Assembly: GCA_028023455.1 (NCBI GenBank)
Contig: JAQFVV010006472.1
Location: forward strand, 1,117,886 to 1,181,885
Reading direction: 5' to 3'
Origin: Epiperipatus broadwayi
Taxonomy: Eukaryota; Onychophora; Udeonychophora; Euonychophora; Peripatidae
DNA: 64,000 nucleotides
In this document: piece after piece, positions 28,664-43,134 of the stretch
Position numbering within the stretch: position 1 is the stretch's first letter
How the letters are laid out: every line of letters begins with the position of its first letter
The notes under the pieces: generated by a model
Told to the model about the DNA's origin: nothing
Seen by the model: only the letters and a program-made list of their open reading frames with translations
Databases searched by the model: none
Translations under genes and position numbers: made by a program

Positions 28664-29305
28664 CAAATAATTATAGTGAATATACTGAGATTAATTCTAA
28701 AAATATTTTTATATAGTCCCAAGTTTGAAGTTTTAATATAATTTAATGTTACAAACTGCTACTGTAATATAAAATAAACAGTCCAATTTCTTATTCTATA
28801 TAACTTCTAGCGTCATGAGTTTTATTAGAGACCAAAATACTGTTTTATAACAGAACAGTAGCAAATTCATTTATAACTAATTTTAATAAGTTAGTTTTCA
28901 GAAGTGTGTTAAATTGCAAGTCTTGTGCAGTATTTTTATTTGCTGTAAACTTATAAATAGTTCGTTTCTTTACTCTATATTAAAATTATGAAACATTACT
29001 TATGATTCTTATCATCTTAAAAAAAAGCTGATTTCTTATTATTTAAAGATAATTTTAAAAAATTCTAACAATTTATACACTTCTATTCAACAGAAATTTG
29101 CCTCAAAACTAATTTTTTATTAATCAAACAACACCCAAAAAAACCAAAAAACCCAAAAAAAATCTTAATAAACGATTATTTTTTTTTATTTTTCTTTTTT
29201 CTTTCCTTTAATAAAAAAAAAAAATTAAAAAAAAAAGTAAGGAATTAAAAAAAAAAATAAATTTAAAAAATAAAAATAAAAACCTGTAATTGGAGCAACA
29301 CAGAA

Positions 29306-29310
<5 letters not shown>
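28442..29310. other. AT-rich and homopolymer-rich region
   Basis: No gene seen. The end (29,125-29,285) is a run of A-rich and T-rich low-complexity blocks. Confidence 0.5.

Positions 29311-29393
<83 letters not shown>
29311..29393. repeat. (TA)n microsatellite
   Basis: About 41 TA units, uninterrupted until 29,393. Confidence 0.95.
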
Positions 29394-29399
<6 letters not shown>

Positions 29400-29410
29400 T
29401 ATAGGTTAAT

Positions 29411-29502
29411 TAACTATTATAAACAGTCTTTCAATCCACATAAGTACTTTCGGTTAATTTCTTTACCCTCCTGAGGATTGTAAGACTGTTTATAATAGTT
29501 CA
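29411..29502. repeat. Small foldback element
   Basis: AACTATTATAAACAGTCTT on the left is mirrored as AAGACTGTTTATAATAGTT on the right, with a further CAATCC/GGATTG pairing just inside, making a roughly 90-bp hairpin with about 26-bp arms. Family unknown; it may be a short MITE. Confidence 0.65.
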
Positions 29503-30472
29503 CCTTTTTGATGTCAACATGAACTTGTAAAACCTTTCTCTAATTTTTATATTGGCCCACTACTTAAATCTGAAAACTATTATTTGTCAGTTTCATTTCC
29601 AGTCGGTTTTTATTGATAAAATATTAATCTAAAATACACAGAATTGTTTCAATTCAGCTTCTATAAATTGAATAATTTTAGATTCAAATTGGAGGTTTAA
29701 ATTTAGGGTAGGAAGGAGATGGTGGGTGAAAGACCATAGAAAATGTGAAACTAAGATTGAATTTTAATCTTATTGCTTCAATATTAATGTAGACTCATAA
29801 AAATTACTGGATGTTATATCGATAGTGCAGCTACAGAAAGACAATAAACCATTTATTTTTGATGAAAGATCATCATGAAAAAGACATCTAATTGCTACCT
29901 GAATTCTCTATCCACTACTGAATGTTTGAATGCCAGCTTTATTTCAATTAATAGGGAAAGAATATACAAATCATATAACTCACATTAAAGAAACATCATG
30001 AAATTCAGAAATTTATATTATATTAGAAATAAGTTCATGGAATTTTACATTCTAAAATTTTATATTTAAAACTATAGATCTATTTATCTTTATTCTAAAA
30101 AACAATGGCAAGATTAGATGTTCTGAATGTCATGTGACATCTAAAAATTTAAATTGAAGTAGGCATTATAAATAATTGGATGGTTAGTTTCTTGGAAATC
30201 ATGTGCCATTAAAGCACCAAAACTGTCAAAATTATGACCCAGAAAATTTTGCTTTTTGAGACTATTAATTTATCACTGAAAATAAATTCCACATAATAAA
30301 AGTTTATTCCATTAATCAAATTGAGCTTTTATATATATATACTTTCATAAAATTCAGTCTCTTGGTTCTCATTCTACTGCTATCCTAAACTATTCAGTAC
30401 TTCCGCTATGCATTTTGTATAAATATCTGCAAAATTATTTAAAATATCCTGGTAACTCTGTATACTACTAAA
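29503..30472. other. Unique-looking AT-rich region
   Basis: No gene or repeat recognised. Confidence 0.45.
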
Positions 30473-30660
30473 CATTACATGATCACCATTCCATATGTTT
30501 ACACAAGTTGTTAAAACAGAGGTAAAACTCTCTATATATTAGTGCCCTCCCCCATGTGCATCCATTGATTACTTTGGTTTGCATTAGGTGTTCACTACTG
30601 TGTGGAGAATTTTGTCTCTGTTTTGGCTTTATGTACTCACAGAGAAAATGTTTAACATTA
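30473..30660. mobile_element. R2 family copy lacking its centre
   Basis: The left arm (TACATGATCACCATTCC, then ACACAAGTTGTTAAAAC) and right arm (CATCCATTGATTAC through GTGTGGAGAATTTTGTC) match the arms of the R2 element at 51,771-52,082. The central hammerhead segment is missing. The remaining sequence folds as a hairpin. Confidence 0.65.
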
Positions 30661-30889
30661 GTCCATCTTTTATTATTAAACTCTGAGCAATTCTTAATAC
30701 TTGGATTATAATTCAAGCTTTACAATAATATCACAAATAGAGTAGATTTTATAGAGATTGGTCATATATAATTATTTTAGGTTCTTAAATTAAATGTCAA
30801 AATTTTATTAGGAGTAACAATAAATATTTTAAGAAAAAACAATAATTATTTCTGAAATTTGATTTGTTTTTTAAATACAAAGTATGTTA

Positions 30890-30987
30890 GTAGCTGAGAG
30901 GTCATCGCACCCGCCTTGCAAGCAAGTAGTTGTTTGCAGACGGGTGTGGGTTCGCGTCCCGGCGATGCTATGACATATGAAAAAAAA
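30890..30987 (+). mobile_element. SINE family A (tRNA-derived, class II-like), copy 1
   Basis: It has a polymerase III A box (TAGCTGAGAGG) and B box (GGTTCGCGTCC), an intervening long variable-arm-like segment, a GATGCTATGACATATG end and an A tail. A perfect 11-bp duplication AAAGTATGTTA lies at 30,879-30,889 and 30,988-30,998. The long segment before the B box suggests a tRNA-Ser or tRNA-Leu ancestor. Confidence 0.9.
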
Positions 30988-30998
30988 AAAGTATGTTA

Positions 30999-32786
30999 TT
31001 GAGAATTAGTGATAATAATTTTTTTTAATTCTAATCTTTTAAACACAATTGTTAAAAATCGAAATGTAAGTCATTAAAACATAATGTAATTGATTAAAAA
31101 TTAAATATGATTTTTAAAAAACCTGTCTACAATATTAAATTATTCATTATATATAATCAAGGGCAATCCAAGGACAAACATTTTATATTTCAAATAAATC
31201 CTTTTCAAGTTTCTTAGAAGTTTACTTAACAAAAAGATTAACTAAAAAGTTTTCTTTTTTTATTCAAAGAGTAATATTTCATTTCTTATACTAGTTTTAT
31301 GCTAAAGTAATAAATTTAAATCGAATATTTGAGTAAAAAGGCCATAAGTACTTTTTTATGAATTATGATATGTGCCTAAATAGTTTAGATTAATTTCTTT
31401 GAAATGATAATTCGAAAGTTGTCATATACCGGAAAGTTTTGCCCATTAAAAATATATATAGCTTAACTTATTTAATATATGAGTGATACAGAAAGATCGA
31501 AAAAGTTAACTATTAAGATAAATATGATAACTAGTACATTATTAATAATAAGAAAAACTTGCTATTAAAAGATTTGATAATCGAGAAAATATATCCCCAG
31601 TAAACAGTAATCGAAGCGGGCGTGATATTTGTAATTTAATCTATATATTGTTGGAGGTATTAATTGGTTATTTAATAGTTTAGCGCAGGAGGTTAAGGAT
31701 CATTCAAGCTGCAAAATAATAGACTAGATGGACATAAAAATTCAATTTCCTCAGGTAAAAACCAATACAGAAATCATTAGAACTTGATTTCACGATTAAA
31801 ACATTGCGTAACTCTCCCTTGCAGAAAATAAAAATATTATTCAATGTTACGAATTTATAGCTTAATCTCATATGTCCCCCTCCCCCCCACACACACACAC
31901 ACTCTCGACGGGTAATATTAAGCTTATCTTATTTTAATTAATAAATGGAATATATTGCAGATTTATATTTTGTAAAATATTAAGTGAAGACTATAAATTT
32001 ATGTATATAGATAAGAAGACATTTTCCAAAATTCCTTTACACAAGAACAGTGAGACAGAAGACAAAACTCATTTCATTTACTAAATACTAGGCGATGAGG
32101 TTTTGGATTGTTTACCATTTTTATTTGACTCTTTAGTTAATAATAGTTAAAGACCTGTTTACTAATTAATATCGGGTGGTTATTATCTGTGCTGTATAAG
32201 TGTTAGCTATTTGAAGAAAAAGCATAAGCTTGATTAATCCACCACCATGCCAAAAGTTCAAATTTTACTCAACCCAAATCATGAGAATAGTTGATAGATA
32301 ATATTTATTCATATTAAAAAAACTCATGACATAATGGATAGTTTGAGATGTTTTTAGATGCCAAGCAAAAACGTAGAACTGTTTTCCAAACATTCAGCCA
32401 TACTCATCCAGTTGATAATTGTTACATTGGTATCTAGATCTTTTTAGCAATGGAATAAAACAAGAAAGAAAAATCAACTTGGTAAAAAATAATAATATCA
32501 ACTTGATATGTGGCTATCCTATTCAGTAGGTTTTATTCTTCATTGCTTTTTCTATAAAAAAAAAAAATACTGAAGAAATCTTACCATTAAATCAGATTTT
32601 AAAAATTGTCTTGATACTCATAAGTTAATTTTAATTTATTATTTAGTGTTGATAAAGTAAGTTTTATAGAATTAACTTCAGTTTTATTTAATATATATAT
32701 ATAAATTACAGCAATTAGTAAGTATATCTATAAAATTAATTAATCCAAATGAATCAGTGAAATTGTTAAAAACTATAAATCATTTT
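30999..32786. other. AT-rich region, no gene seen
   Basis: No coding motif. A short C-rich then (CA)n stretch lies near 31,876-31,902; it accounts for the only glycine-rich frame here. Confidence 0.45.
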
Positions 32787-32995
32787 AATTATAAATTTTA
32801 TTAAACGCTCACTATTATTTCAGTAATAGTTTTAACAAGGCTATAAACCTTAGCAATGAGCGTCTAAAAAAATCGTCACTAGGGACCTCTGTAGGTCTCA
32901 TTGCGTAAGCATGTGTTTTAAAGACCTACAGAGGTCCCTAGTGACGATTTTTTCAGACGCTCATTGCTAAGGTTTACAGCCTTGTTGAAACTATT
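32787..32995. mobile_element. Foldback MITE with 12-bp target duplication
   Basis: Arms 32,825-32,898 and 32,922-32,995 are near-perfect inverted repeats of 74 bp with a 23-bp loop. ATAAATCATTTT is duplicated at 32,775-32,786 and 32,996-33,007, which places the left end 38 bp outside the left arm. The long duplication does not fit Tc1/mariner (TA), hAT (8 bp) or PIF (3 bp) elements. Confidence 0.75.
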
Positions 32996-33007
32996 ATAAA
33001 TCATTTT

Positions 33008-34795
33008 CTAAACTGGACTTTATTTGTATTATTTTGTTTTGGCCCATCCCCCCCCCCCTTGACATTTTGAGAACTTTAGCAAAGCAGTTTTTAAAATTAC
33101 AAAATGGAAAAAACACTATATTCTTTGTCAAGATATTATTTATGCATATGTATACATGAATTAATTTTTAATAGATTTGCATTTATTAAATTGTTTTAAA
33201 AAGTAAAATTTCAGTTGTAATAATCATTTACATTTTTAAATATTTAATCAGAGGTATTTACAACAATTTTATAATAGTATCATTATAAAAAGTCTTAAAA
33301 AAAAATTGTATTGAAATAATAAAATATGAGAGGCTAAGTTTTTATGATTATGAATATTTATTAGCAAGAGTTATGAATTTACTTAAAAAACATTTTTATT
33401 TCATTTTGAATATCCAGTCATAAAAAAATAATAATAAACATATTAATTTTTATCGTAGAAAATAATAAATATTATTTCAATTTTATTTTTTATTTAAGTT
33501 ATACAAAACATGTTCCAGCTTTCCAAACAGTAAAAAATTGTATATTGTATGGGATCTACAGAAAAATAACTACAAGAATATCAAAAATTAATCTAAAAAT
33601 TTATCATCAATTTTTTTTTATAATATTAAGTTCTTCAAACATCTTATATGATCAATTCTAAATGACAAATTTAAATAAACAAGCGAAAACTGTCAAATAA
33701 ATATGATTATTGGTAAATGACATATTTATAGGCAAATGATCGGCTATTAAAACTTCTGTAATTATATAGTTAATGATAAATTTCAAATTCTGTAATTATA
33801 TAGTCATAATCAAATAATCTATATTTTATTATTTTTATAAACACGTGATCAGAAAGTGAAGCGCGCGATGATCAGAATTTATTTTATATGAAAACAATAC
33901 TTGTTGCGAATTATGATAGATTAGATCATTTTTTTCTTTTCTTTAAAATAGTTGAACTAACATCTTGTTCCAATAAAACTAAGTCATATCATTAGTAGGA
34001 GTAGTAACGGAAGCAGGCATAAATTAAAAATTTATTCCAACTCTTCAAAACAAAATTGTTATTTGATAAACGTGAATAATATAAAATCATGCCGCGAATG
34101 TAAACAAAAGAAATTACTATATCGTCATAAATTGTCATTCATAACGAATGTATTATTATTATTATGCCATGTAGTGTTTTAAATTATCAAATCCTTCTCA
34201 TAAGGCATAAAGATTTAAGTCCTCTTATCTGATTAATATAGGCAAGGTATTTTTTGCCTGGTTCTAAAATTATTCCATCCACAGAGGTAACAAACTTGTC
34301 TAGATCTGATTTTTTTTTCTGAGCTGTCCATAATATTGTTCAATAATATATAGTAAGTCTTTCATTCATATATATTCGAAATTTATCTCCTTAGATTAAT
34401 TATATCTTGCGTGAAATAATTTTGTTGATCGTGTTTGAAGTAAAGATTTTGCCATAATCTCTTTCTTAAATCCTATAATTACAGAACATAGCACATATTT
34501 TAAAGTCAACCTATAAAAATTATATACATACTTAAGTACTTGTAAATCAATAATTGATGTGAAGACTATATTTTTGTTTTGTCTTTTGAACAATTTTTTT
34601 ATTTTTTTAGCAAAAAAAAAAAAAAAAGCTTTTATTTTCCATAATGTATAACAAGTAAAACAGAAATACAGTAATAAGTGGTATACAGGGACAATTTTTA
34701 AAAACAGATATGGAAAAGCAAAGTAAAAGTCGGGAACTAATTGGCAAATTTTTATTTATTCATAGTAAACTTGGCACATTTACAATATTTGAGTA
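33008..34795. other. AT-rich region, no gene seen
   Basis: No recognisable motif; an A tract lies at about 34,612-34,626. Confidence 0.45.
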
Positions 34796-34860
34796 ATAAT
34801 TTACTAAGGCTGTAACCTTACAAATAAGCGTCTGAAAAATACGAAGGTAGGGACCTCTAT
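34796..34860 (+). repeat. Half copy of the foldback MITE
   Basis: Matches the left arm of the 32,787 element (AAGGCTGTAACCTTAC, then AAGCGTCTGAAAAAT, then TAGGGACCTCT) with divergence, and has no mirrored partner. Confidence 0.65.
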
Positions 34861-35286
34861 TCTGATAATCATTTACAGTAATGCACTCTATTGAATATAT
34901 TTAAAATATTTAAATAGTTACATTTATCTAAAGACATTCAATACTTATATTAGATGATGAAAATAGTCCAATATATAAATATAACTAACTACCATCATCA
35001 CAAACTTCAGAAAAAGAATGTATATATGCATGTATATATTGATAAATTAAAAAAATTATCCTTTTTCTTTTCAAAAACTTTATTTTCTAATATCAATACT
35101 GAACATATATATATATTTATATAATACAAACTCCAACTTTTCAACTGTTTTATCTTTTTACAGTCATTTTTAAGGATCTGCAACAACAACACGAAATACA
35201 TATTTATAAATAAAACCTCAATTACATAAATACCTTCATCTTATATTAACATAAACAATAACAAACATATTAATCATACATAATTA

Positions 35287-35549
35287 TTTCCAAAGAATTA
35301 AAGAAAGTATGGTCCAGATTATGCTCCTATTGGACAATAATGTGCTTAATTGACATTTCTAAAGTGGATAGAATCATGTACAAATTGCCTATATAGATAT
35401 GTACTTTTAAAAAAATGAATATTGTAGCTCTCGAAATTGAACTGACAATAATAAGATTAAACATGTATCTTGCTACGGCATTGTAATACTATGTAACTAA
35501 AAGGATTAATACAGTTTACTATTGTTGAAACTTAATCATACATAATTAT
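35287..35549. mobile_element. Unclassified 263-bp insertion with long target duplication
   Basis: TAATCATACATAATTAT occurs at the insertion point (about 35,270-35,286) and again at its far end (about 35,533-35,549), and the mirrored arm has only one copy. The insert has no recognised motif, no tail and no inverted ends. Confidence 0.6.
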
Positions 35550-36211
35550 ATTTAACTTACATCTCTCTCCCACTACTATTTATTATTACATTTTCTTTTA
35601 CATTATTTAATTACAAAACTTAAAATCATCCAAAATGCTTTTTATACAAATTTAAAACCAACCCTAATTGTAAATGATGTGCCCCTTTTTAAATCTTATC
35701 TAAAAACCCATCTCAGAACTACATTCCTAATCTACAGTTTTAAATGTATATAAAACAAATATAAACATCTTTTTTAAAAAAAACCTTTAACAATATTACT
35801 TAAACCCATTTAACATTCCATTTTAATTATACATTACTTTACATTCCTTATCTAAAAATGTTGGAAAGGGTTAAAAATTACAGTAAAAGGATGGTAAAAG
35901 AATATTTTTACATAAAAAATATAATTCTACTTTAAATAGAATTAATGGAGTAGATAAGAATGTAAAATAATGTATAATTAAAATGGAATGTTTAAATGAG
36001 TTTAAGTAAATTGTTAAAGATTTTTTTTAAAAAAGATGTTTATATTTGTTTTATATACATTTAAAGCTGTAGATTAGGAATCTAGTTTTGAAATGGGTTT
36101 TTAGATAAGATTTAAAAAGGGGGACATCATTTAAAATTAGGGTTGGTTTTAAATTTGTACAAAAAGTTTCTCAGATGATTTTAAGATTTGTAATTAAATA
36201 ATGTAAAAGGA

Positions 36212-36317
36212 GTCAAGCATTGTTAGCTGAGAAGTCAGTGCAGGCACCTTGCAAGCAAGCAGGTGGTTGCAGATGGTTGTTTCAGGTTTGCCTCCTGACC
36301 AATGCTATGACATATGG
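36212..36317 (+). mobile_element. SINE family A, copy 2
   Basis: Shares CTTGCAAGCAAGCAGGTGG and ATGCTATGACATATGG with copy 1, but the B box has decayed to GGTTTGCCTCC. A perfect 16-bp duplication AAATAATGTAAAAGGA lies at 36,196-36,211 and 36,318-36,333. It interrupts the palindrome arm. Confidence 0.9.
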
Positions 36318-36540
36318 AAATAATGTAAAAGGAAATGTAATAATAAATAGTAGTGGGAGAGAGATGTAAGTTAAATATAATGATGTATGATTAATATGTT
36401 TGTTATTGTTTATGTTAATATAAGATGATGGTATTTATGTAATTGAGGTTTTATTTATAAATATGTATTTCATGTTTTTGTTGCAGATCCTTGAAAATGA
36501 CTTTAAGAAGATAAAACAGTTGAAAGGTTGGAGTTTGTAT

Positions 36541-36615
36541 TATATATATATATATAAACATTACAAGCATAAAGCTAATATATATATATATATAAACATT
36601 ACAAGCATAAAGTTA
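36541..36615. repeat. Duplicated TA-rich unit
   Basis: A unit of a short TA tract plus AAACATTACAAGCATAAAG appears twice in tandem, between two palindromes. Confidence 0.75.
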
Positions 36616-36766
36616 AACTAGTCAATATAAAATCAAAACTACCCCAAATCCAAAATTAAACCAGACCAGCATAAAAATAATATTAAAACACAACCTAAGG
36701 TTTCATTGCTACAAGCAGACTTCTCAAGTGTAAAGAACTACAAAAAACCACACATTATATATACTA

Positions 36767-37722
36767 TTAAAAACTACCCACAAATCCATTCACTTCCCAT
36801 CCACCCTTAATATTAAAAGAACTCTTAAATAAGTTAATTGCTTCAGAATAATAAATTTTCAATAATAAAGACTCTTTAATTCTTCTTTTGATTTCATTTC
36901 TCTCAAAGAATACAACCTTAGCTTCATCAAAATCAATAGTGTGGCCTGTAACTTTTTCATGGACATACAAAGCAGAACTAAGATATCTATTTTTAACTCT
37001 ACTTTTATGAACCTTTATTCTTTCATTTAAACTCAAACTACTCTGACCTATGTAAACCTTCTTACAAATAAACAAGGAATAAAATATACCACACCAGGAA
37101 TAGTCTTTCTATCAAAAACTTCTTTTGTATTATTTAATAAATTATTCAATGTAACACCCCTTTTCCAAGCAATTTTCTTATTTCCAAACAATTTACTATT
37201 TCTACACACAATTTTATAAGAAGACAATTTAAATGGCAAAGAAATAAAATCATATTTTTCTTTAACCTTTACATCCTTACAAATATTACTATTAAATAAA
37301 ATACTTTTAACAAATTTATCAGAGTATCCAACACTCAAATAATCTTTATAAAATTGATATTTCTGAAACAAAGCTACCCCACTAGAATTATTTAATTTAA
37401 TATTCCTATGACAATAATTCCTTAAAGCAGCTACTTTATGAGATACAGACTGATAGCTATCAGGTTTAATTATAGATCTTAATTCTTTACTTTTAACTAA
37501 ATGACTGCACAATAAACAATTAGTTTCTATATTTCTAATCACCAAAAGATCTAAAAATTTTAACTTACCAAAATCTAACCCCCCTCCTTCTAACACAAAT
37601 TTTATAGAAGGATCAAAACAATTAAACTCATTTACAAATTCCTTCAATTTATCATTCTCAACTACAAATAAACAATCATCAACATATCTGACAAATAATT
37701 TTACATATAAACAATTCTTTTT
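36767..37722 (-). pseudogene. Penelope-type RT plus GIY-YIG endonuclease, 5'-truncated
   Basis: Reading from the centre, the frame starts at the catalytic core RYVDDCLFVVEND (YVDD codons near 37,675-37,686). It continues through the RT thumb and linker, then reaches VVYFIPC and VYIGQSSLSLNER, the GIY-YIG nuclease motifs with the conserved Arg. An HKSRVKN stretch and a C-terminal FFERNEIKRRIKESLLL follow. The combination of RT and GIY-YIG nuclease is diagnostic of Penelope-like elements. The frame is broken once near 37,075 (one-base shift after IPCLF). RT motifs upstream of YVDD are absent, so this copy cannot act on its own. Confidence 0.85.
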
Positions 37723-37743
37723 ATGGAAGAGGAAATTATTATT

Positions 37744-38700
37744 AAAAAGAATTGTGTATATGTAAAATTATTTGTCAGATATGTTGATGATTGTTTATTT
37801 GTAGTTGAGAATGATAAATTGAAGGAATTTGTAAATGAGTTTAATTGTTTTGATCCTTCTATAAAATTTGTATTAGAAGGAGGGGGTTAGATTTTGGTAA
37901 GTTAAAATTTTTAGATCTTTTGGTGATTAGAAATATAGAAACTAATTGTTTATTGTGCAGTCATTTAGTTAAAAGTAAAGAATTAAGATCTATAATTAAA
38001 CCTGATAGCTATCAGTCTGTATCTCATAAAGCAGCTGCTTTAAGGAATTATTGTCATAGGAATATTAAATTAAATAATTCTAGTGGGGTAGCTTTGTTTC
38101 AGAAATATCAATTTTATAAAGATTATTTGAGTGTTGGATACTCTGATAAATTTGTTAAAAGTATTTTATTTAATAGTAATATTTGTAAGGATGTAAAGGT
38201 TAAAGAAAAATATGATTTTATTTCTTTGCCATTTAAATTGTCTTCTTATAAAATTGTGTGTAGAAATAGTAAATTGTTTGGAAATAAGAAAATTGCTTGG
38301 AAAAGGGGTGTTACATTGAATAATTTATTAAATAATACAAAAGAAGTTTTTGATAGAAAGACTATTCCTGGTGTAGTATATTTTATTCCTTGTTTATTTT
38401 GTAAGAAGGTTTACATAGGTCAGAGTAGTTTGAGTTTAAATGAAAGAATAGAGATTCATAAAAAGTAGAGTTAAAAATAGATATCTTAGTTCTGCTTTGT
38501 ATGTCCATGAAAAAGATACAGGCCACACTATTGATTTTGATGAAGCTAAGGTTGTCTTCTTTGAGAGAAATGAAATCAAAAGAAGAATTAAAGAGTCTTT
38601 ATTATTGAAAATTTATTATTCTGAAGCAATTAACTTATTTAAGAGTTCTTTTAATATTAAGGGTGGATGGAAAGTGAATGGATTTGTGGGTAGTTTTTAA
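37744..38700 (+). pseudogene. Penelope-type RT plus GIY-YIG endonuclease, mirror copy
   Basis: Mirror image of the minus-strand copy: YVDD at 37,780-37,791, linker, VVYFIPC with the following CKKVYIGQ motif unbroken here, then the C-terminal helix region. Different lesions interrupt it: a G lost from a G run near 37,886 (six in the partner, five here) shifts the frame, and a stop follows IEIHKK near 38,466. Because each arm has its own breaks, they arose after the palindrome formed. The frames and amino-acid identity to the partner (a handful of changes such as V/A, V/D, E/K) point to a recent event. Confidence 0.85.
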
Positions 38701-38831
38701 TAGTATATATAATGTGTGGTTTTTTGTAGTTCTTTACACTTGAGAAGTCTGCTTGTAGCAGTGAAACCTTAGGTTGTGTTTTAATATTATTTTTATGCTG
38801 GTCTGGTTTAATTTTGGATTTGGGGTAGTTT

Positions 38832-41284
<2,453 letters not shown>

Positions 41285-41285
41285 A

Positions 41286-41380
41286 TGTCAAGTGTTGGCT
41301 AGTGGTTAGCACAGTTGCCTTCCAAGCATCTGGTCTGAGTACACTTCCCAGTCAATGCATTTGACATATGAAAAAAAAAT
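41286..41380 (+). mobile_element. SINE family B (tRNA-Gly-derived), copy 1
   Basis: AGTGGTTAGCACAGTTGCC, then TTCCAAGCATCTGG, a decayed B box, TCAATGCATTTGACATATG and an A tail. It is a diverged copy of the clearer SINE at 60,397. Confidence 0.8.
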
Positions 41381-41833
41381 TGTAAGATGTGGTAATGATT
41401 ATCAGTATTAAGATATAAAAATGTCCTTACCTCCTTTATCTTCAAGTTAACCTTTAATGCATAATTAGCTATTATTTAGTTTATTCTTCATCAGATATCA
41501 TGTTTTTTATTATCAATATACATAATGAAGTTCATAACTAAGGGCATTATAAGATTTTTATAGTTACTAATTCTCAATCTACTTATAAAATACATAAAAA
41601 ATTTATAACTCAGACTACATGAATATGATATAATGCACTGATAAATTACATACTGCCAAAAGTTACTATATCACACAACTGATTATTTTTCATCTTCTAT
41701 TAATACTGAGTGTTGATTACATAATCCAATCTTCTTTATAAATGATTAAATATTGCATTCTAGTTACATTAAATGTAACAATATTTTATAATTTCCTTAT
41801 TTTTCATTTATTATATTATTTAATGTAATATAT
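41381..41833. other. AT-rich flank, no gene seen
   Basis: No recognised motif before the LTR at 41,834. Confidence 0.45.
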
Positions 41834-42282
41834 TGAACCTGATTGAAATCCAGTTCAATGGTGTTGTTATTAAACAAAAAAAAAGAAATTTATTAAGCTT
41901 TTAATTTTAATTAAACGTAGAGTTTAAATTTGCAATATTATTTAAAAAGAATGTGGGTATCCAAGTATACACGCGTTTATATGTAAAACGGATTTTTTTA
42001 AAATATTTATCGATTTATTTTAAAATAGTTTTCATATACCGCCTGTTTTTAAATCCATTTGATTTAAAAACAAGCTGGCTAGCTAATTGCATTCCTGTTG
42101 CTTTTATTTTAATTATTGTAAACAATTTTGATAGCGGAGATTTGATTTTTATGTTGTTGCTTTCATTTCAATAAACCCTGGGTAGAATTCCTAGATAGAT
42201 TGAGTGGGAGATTAATATTTGCCCTGCCTAAGGCATAGAAATTGGACAACAAGTAAAGTGTTTCACGGGAAATGGAGTAATG

Positions 42283-42314
42283 TATAAATAGCCCTGAAAA
42301 TTTGGAGTGTCAGT
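42283..42314 (+). promoter_or_regulatory. LTR promoter: TATA box and initiator
   Basis: TATAAATA at 42,283-42,290 is followed 29 bp later by TCAGT at 42,310-42,314, the arthropod-style initiator. The same pair is conserved in the 3' LTR (45,812 and 45,839). The predicted start is the A at 42,312. Confidence 0.65.
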
Positions 42315-42639
42315 TAATTCAGTTTTGAGAGATAGACAAGTGGTTTTCTCACGTGAAAATTATATCAGCACGGACATTTAAATTTCTAAGAAAAAGGACA
42401 TCAGCTGTTATTAAATACTTTCACTTGCAAAAATGAAAAATTCTATACTTGTTATCACCACTCGAATGGCTTGCTAACTCCACAAAAGACGGATCCCTGA
42501 CTTCCAAGTTTGCTCCAGTAATGCCTTGAACACCTAAAAGAAGCCAGAACCTCTCTACATCTACCTTGCTGCCTAAAGAACCTGAAAATGAACTTAAGTA
42601 AAAGTGCGCACTCTACGTGAACATTGCTTTTACCGAAAG

Positions 42640-43134
42640 GTAACTATTTTCGTTTTTATTCTTCCCAGGGTAAATTAATTCTCATTAAATCTCCGCTCAA
42701 TCTAATCATAAATATGTATTCTTAAATCAATATAGCCTCATATTTAATATTTGCTCTAATTTCCAATATTTTGTAGTGTGTCTTGGAATCTTAGTTTTAA
42801 GATTCCAATTTGCTTTCAGTTTTGTTTATTGGAGAGTGACGAATGAGTTTTATATTTTATGCCTCGCTTTTGTAAATGCTTTAGCAGTCTTGTATATATA
42901 TTTTTTATGCTTACCTGTAATTATTTAGTATTCAATAATTAATTTTATACTCTATGTTTGCCCTCTTGCTAAACCTCCAAAACTCTTTTGGCTGATGACT
43001 TTATTGTCTGATTTTCGCAGGTGGAGATTTCGTTTCCAATATCTCTAAAGGCGGAAATTAGAATTGTGTTTTTCTTTGTAATTTTATAAGTCATCAGCAG
43101 GAAGATAAAATTTATCCTTTCTTAAATTACAGGT
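42640..43134 (+). promoter_or_regulatory. Splice-like signals inside the LTR
   Basis: CCGAAAG/GTAACT near 42,640 looks like a donor. TTTTCGCAG/GTGG near 43,020 looks like an acceptor, and TTACAG/GTGAGC near 43,132 like a strong second donor, framing a roughly 113-nt exon. The second copy keeps the main signals (GTAATT instead of GTAACT at the first donor). This is inference from motifs only. Confidence 0.35.

Larger units (their letters stand above)
35108..36554. mobile_element. LINE-like palindrome with two nested insertions
   Basis: Arms 35,108-35,853 and 35,952-36,554 are inverted copies around a 98-bp loop. The left arm, read on the plus strand near 35,664-35,750, encodes VPLFKSYLKTHLRTTFLIYS, which resembles the FKSRLKTHLF end of many LINE polymerase proteins; the right arm carries the same segment with a one-base frameshift. 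The left arm is split by a 263-bp insert (35,287-35,549) and the right arm by a SINE (36,212-36,317). Deleting both restores the pairing, so the palindrome came first. Confidence 0.7.

Noticed and set aside
30890-30987. Functional tRNA gene
   Set aside because: It has A and B boxes, but no proper acceptor or anticodon stem; the A tail and target duplication make it a SINE.
43021-43070. Hammerhead motif in the long LTR (GCTGATGAC)
   Set aside because: CTGATGA occurs, but no matching stem II and GAAA follow at the right spacing.
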